DNA of 64,000 nucleotides from Pseudomonas sp. GD04091. GTDB lineage: Bacteria > Pseudomonadota > Gammaproteobacteria > Pseudomonadales > Pseudomonadaceae. Position numbers and translations under genes: made by a program. The stretch's first letter is position 1, and each line of letters opens with the position of its first letter. Below, piece by piece: positions 62,068 to 64,000 of the stretch. The notes beneath the pieces were generated by a model. That model worked only from the letters and a program-made list of their open reading frames with translations. It did not search any database and was not told the origin of the DNA. The stretch lies in contig NZ_JAOEBG010000023.1 in assembly GCF_029836165.1 (NCBI RefSeq), forward strand, positions 32,776 to 96,775, written 5' to 3'.

Positions 62068-64000
62068 TGGCCACCTCCATTCCCGATCGACGTTCCATCA
62101 CCCTGCTGCTCTGCGAGGACCTGTCCACCGCCCCTGAAGAAGGTGTGGCTCCCCTCCTCCGACACGATCCCGACGATCTCGTCGCCGCGAATGAAACGCT
62201 GCTCGCCGCTGGCGATCGTCAGAATGTCCTGCCCATCGTACTCATAGGTCGCCAATACCTCGCCACTGGCGGGCGCGGTAACACTGAGCAGACGATTGAG
62301 GCCGTCATATTCGAGCGTTCTGCCCTGCTCATCCCGAACCAGATTGCCGTTGCTGTCATAGGCCAGCTGGATCCTGGCGTCCTCGAAATCATGGGTGATC
62401 GATGTCAGCTGGACCGGGTCGTGCTCATTTTCAAAGGCGTAGGTGGACAGGTAGCGCTCGTTCTCCAGCGTCGTCTCAACCGACAGGATGTTGTCCAATG
62501 CATCGAAGGTGAAGTGCTGGCCCGTGATCATGCCTTTGCCATTCGGGTCATGCGGCCGCTCGGTACCGACGCAGGTGTAGGTTTGCAACCGCTGACGCAC
62601 GTCGTACTCATAGGTTTCACCGCGCAACAACGGCGCCTGGGCGTTGGCGCCGTCATACAGATTGCGCGAGGTCATGGCATCGACATCGTCATAGGCCTGC
62701 TCCAGTACCTGGGTAGCATCGCCCATGATGAAGGTGCGCCGGGTTTCACGATCGAATTCATCGTACTCCAGCAAAGTGGCGAGGCTGACATCGCCGGCCT
62801 TGGTCGAGAACGACTGCATGCGCCCCAGCTCGTCGTACTGGAACTCGGTCTCCAGGTCGTTCAACCAGGTCTTGGCCAGGCGCCCTTGCGCATCGTACTG
62901 GTGATACTGCACGTTGCCTTGCACATCCGTGTACTCGAGCAGCAAGCCGCGATGGCTGTAGGCGTACGCCATTTCATAGGAGCCACCGCCCTGCTGGCGT
63001 GATTCCGCCCTGATCTGTCCAGTACTGAAGTACTCGCGGCTGAACGTTTGGCTCGGCGTGGCGCAGGCTTCCAGGCGGGCGTTTTTCTTGTTGTAGGTGA
63101 AGTCGACGGTGGACTGCGCAAGCGTTCGGCTACTGCGCAAGGTGCGCTTGACCGGGTCCTGGGTGAGCAAAGGCAGGTACTCGTAATCGATGACGTCACC
63201 ACTGGCTACCGTGACACTGCTCGGGCGCAGCATGCCGGCCGAATAGCTGTAGACCTGCCTGCGCCCGCCGGTGGTCGACACCTTGAGTCGATCGAGGCCA
63301 TCGAACTGCTGGGTGCCCAGCAACTGCTCCTGGCCAGCGGACCGCACCGCGATGCTTTCCGGCAGATCGTCACGGCTGTGCCTGGCGTAGTCGCGAACGA
63401 CCGTGGAGCCGTCGGGCAAGGTATGGGCGACACTCCGTGAGAAGGCGTCGTAACGGTAGGCGTTCACCCGTGGCGATGTGCTGAGGCCGACGTTTTCCGT
63501 GGCCACCCTGCCCAGGCCGTCATAGGTGTTTACCTGCAGACTGACGAGCTGATTGGCGGCATCGCGGCGCTCGCTGCGCTCGACCTGGTCGAAACGGTTC
63601 TGCCAGACGACGGTCCTGCCGGTCTTGGCCCCCGCAGAGCCTTCGCGCCAACTCTCGATGATTTTCCCGTCGAACGCTGCACTGCCGACCGGGATGGTCT
63701 GCTCGAACGCCGTCACGCCATCGGGGCCAGTGACGGCGCATTGCTGCCCCCAGTCGTCGTAGTCGAACTGGCTGGTCAACGACAGGTTTTGGTCGTCCTC
63801 GGCACTCAGCCAGTCGATCAGGGTCTGCGCCTGCAGGCGCCCCCAGGCATCGTAGCTGGCGCGATACAGCGGCCGATACACTTGCGCCTGTGCCGAGAAA
63901 TGGTCGATATCCTGGCGGTACTCTTGCACCGCGCGATTCAAGCCATCGAACACCGTGCGCGTGGCGACCCCGTTCACATCCTCCCGCAGCTGTTCGGCCT
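62064..64000 (-). CDS. RHS/YD-repeat protein (partial, truncated C-terminus)
   Basis: At least 645 residues are visible and the frame is open through the right edge, so the start lies outside. It holds many YD repeats, for example YDGLGRVATENV, FDGLDRLKVSTTGG, YDAQGRLAKTWL, YDELGRMQSF, FDALDNILSVET and YDGLNRLLSVTA. RHS proteins form a shell around a C-terminal toxin or act as Tc-toxin C subunits. This one stops after FFRGGGQVLAEQQGDGTS without the usual core end (proline-rich DPxG, NPxxYxYxxN) or any toxin domain. The next gene is a four-base-overlapping exported protein. It is probably a truncated or split RHS protein. Confidence 0.85.
   Translation of the reverse strand, partial: AEQLREDVNGVATRTVFDGLNRAVQEYRQDIDHFSAQAQVYRPLYRASYDAWGRLQAQTLIDWLSAEDDQNLSLTSQFDYDDWGQQCAVTGPDGVTAFEQTIPVGSAAFDGKIIESWREGSAGAKTGRTVVWQNRFDQVERSERRDAANQLVSLQVNTYDGLGRVATENVGLSTSPRVNAYRYDAFSRSVAHTLPDGSTVVRDYARHSRDDLPESIAVRSAGQEQLLGTQQFDGLDRLKVSTTGGRRQVYSYSAGMLRPSSVTVASGDVIDYEYLPLLTQDPVKRTLRSSRTLAQSTVDFTYNKKNARLEACATPSQTFSREYFSTGQIRAESRQQGGGSYEMAYAYSHRGLLLEYTDVQGNVQYHQYDAQGRLAKTWLNDLETEFQYDELGRMQSFSTKAGDVSLATLLEYDEFDRETRRTFIMGDATQVLEQAYDDVDAMTSRNLYDGANAQAPLLRGETYEYDVRQRLQTYTCVGTERPHDPNGKGMITGQHFTFDALDNILSVETTLENERYLSTYAFENEHDPVQLTSITHDFEDARIQLAYDSNGNLVRDEQGRTLEYDGLNRLLSVTAPASGEVLATYEYDGQDILTIASGEQRFIRGDEIVGIVSEEGSHTFFRGGGQVLAEQQGDGTSIGNGGGQ

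Noticed and set aside
62064..64000. Full polymorphic toxin (RHS toxin with immunity gene)
   Set aside because: No toxin domain or RHS core end is present, and the next gene carries a signal peptide; the data support only a truncated or split RHS protein.

Overview
The window is ordinary chromosome from a gamma-proteobacterium of the genus Pseudomonas, most likely the P. putida group. The evidence is the high G+C content, the gene order (usg-asd-leuB-leuD-leuC; tmk-holB; the yceD-rpmF-plsX-fabD-fabG-acpP-fabF-pabC-mltG block; rluC/rne; murB-ptpA-kdsB-lpxK-exbD-exbB-comEC) and many copies of the putida-type REP palindrome (cores such as GCGGGCAAGCCCGC and GGAGCGGCCTTGCG) between genes. No integrase, transposase, phage gene or CRISPR array was seen.

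Layout. 1-6.8 kb: the start of fimV, the degenerate Asd paralogue usg, a 1 kb gene-free block made of inverted repeats around two simple-sequence tracts, then asd, leuB and leuDC on the minus strand with a divergent LysR gene. 7.8-14.8 kb: a five-PAS GGDEF/EAL protein, an Hsp20 gene with a heat-shock promoter and a ROSE-like RNA thermometer, dusC, a thioesterase, an alpha/beta hydrolase and a TetR regulator with a perfect palindromic operator. 14.9-17.5 kb: three tandem tRNA-Glu/tRNA-Ala pairs behind a near-consensus promoter, then gltX. 17.6-24.2 kb: an EmrAB-like efflux pair, uvrB with a LexA box, an aromatic aminotransferase and tRNA-Asn. 24.2-30.5 kb: a more variable stretch with a cupin, DUF1285, a DUF4823 lipoprotein, a MoaA paralogue, TetR, a class V aminotransferase and a delta-60 repeat protein.

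30.5-43.9 kb: tatD, holB, tmk, mltG, pabC and the fatty-acid synthesis genes to yceD, all on the minus strand; then maf, sppA, a HAD phosphatase and rluC. 43.9-47.9 kb: rne with a leader of about 730 nt whose promoter shares its -35 region with rluC. 48-55 kb: murB, a low-molecular-weight phosphatase, kdsB, a Trm112-like protein, lpxK, exbD, exbB and comEC, an envelope-biogenesis cluster with many overlapping stop/start codons. 55.1-61.5 kb: a DUF2062 protein, a two-gene ABC exporter, a glutathione transferase, fadE and a small conserved protein. 61.5-64 kb: a small exported cysteine-containing protein overlapping by four bases the end of an RHS/YD-repeat protein that runs off the right edge and lacks the usual RHS core end and toxin domain.

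Most genes are housekeeping. The points most worth a second look are the RHS/exported-protein pair, the inverted-repeat block with tandem microsatellites, the regulatory RNA candidates upstream of ibpA and rne, the shared rne/rluC promoter with an apparently leaderless rluC, the duplicated terminator inside the tRNA array, and two places where genes expected from P. aeruginosa synteny (pilZ, and a methyltransferase between leuD and leuB) are absent. I did not find a clear new multi-gene system; the RHS-linked pair is the only real candidate and is cut by the window edge.
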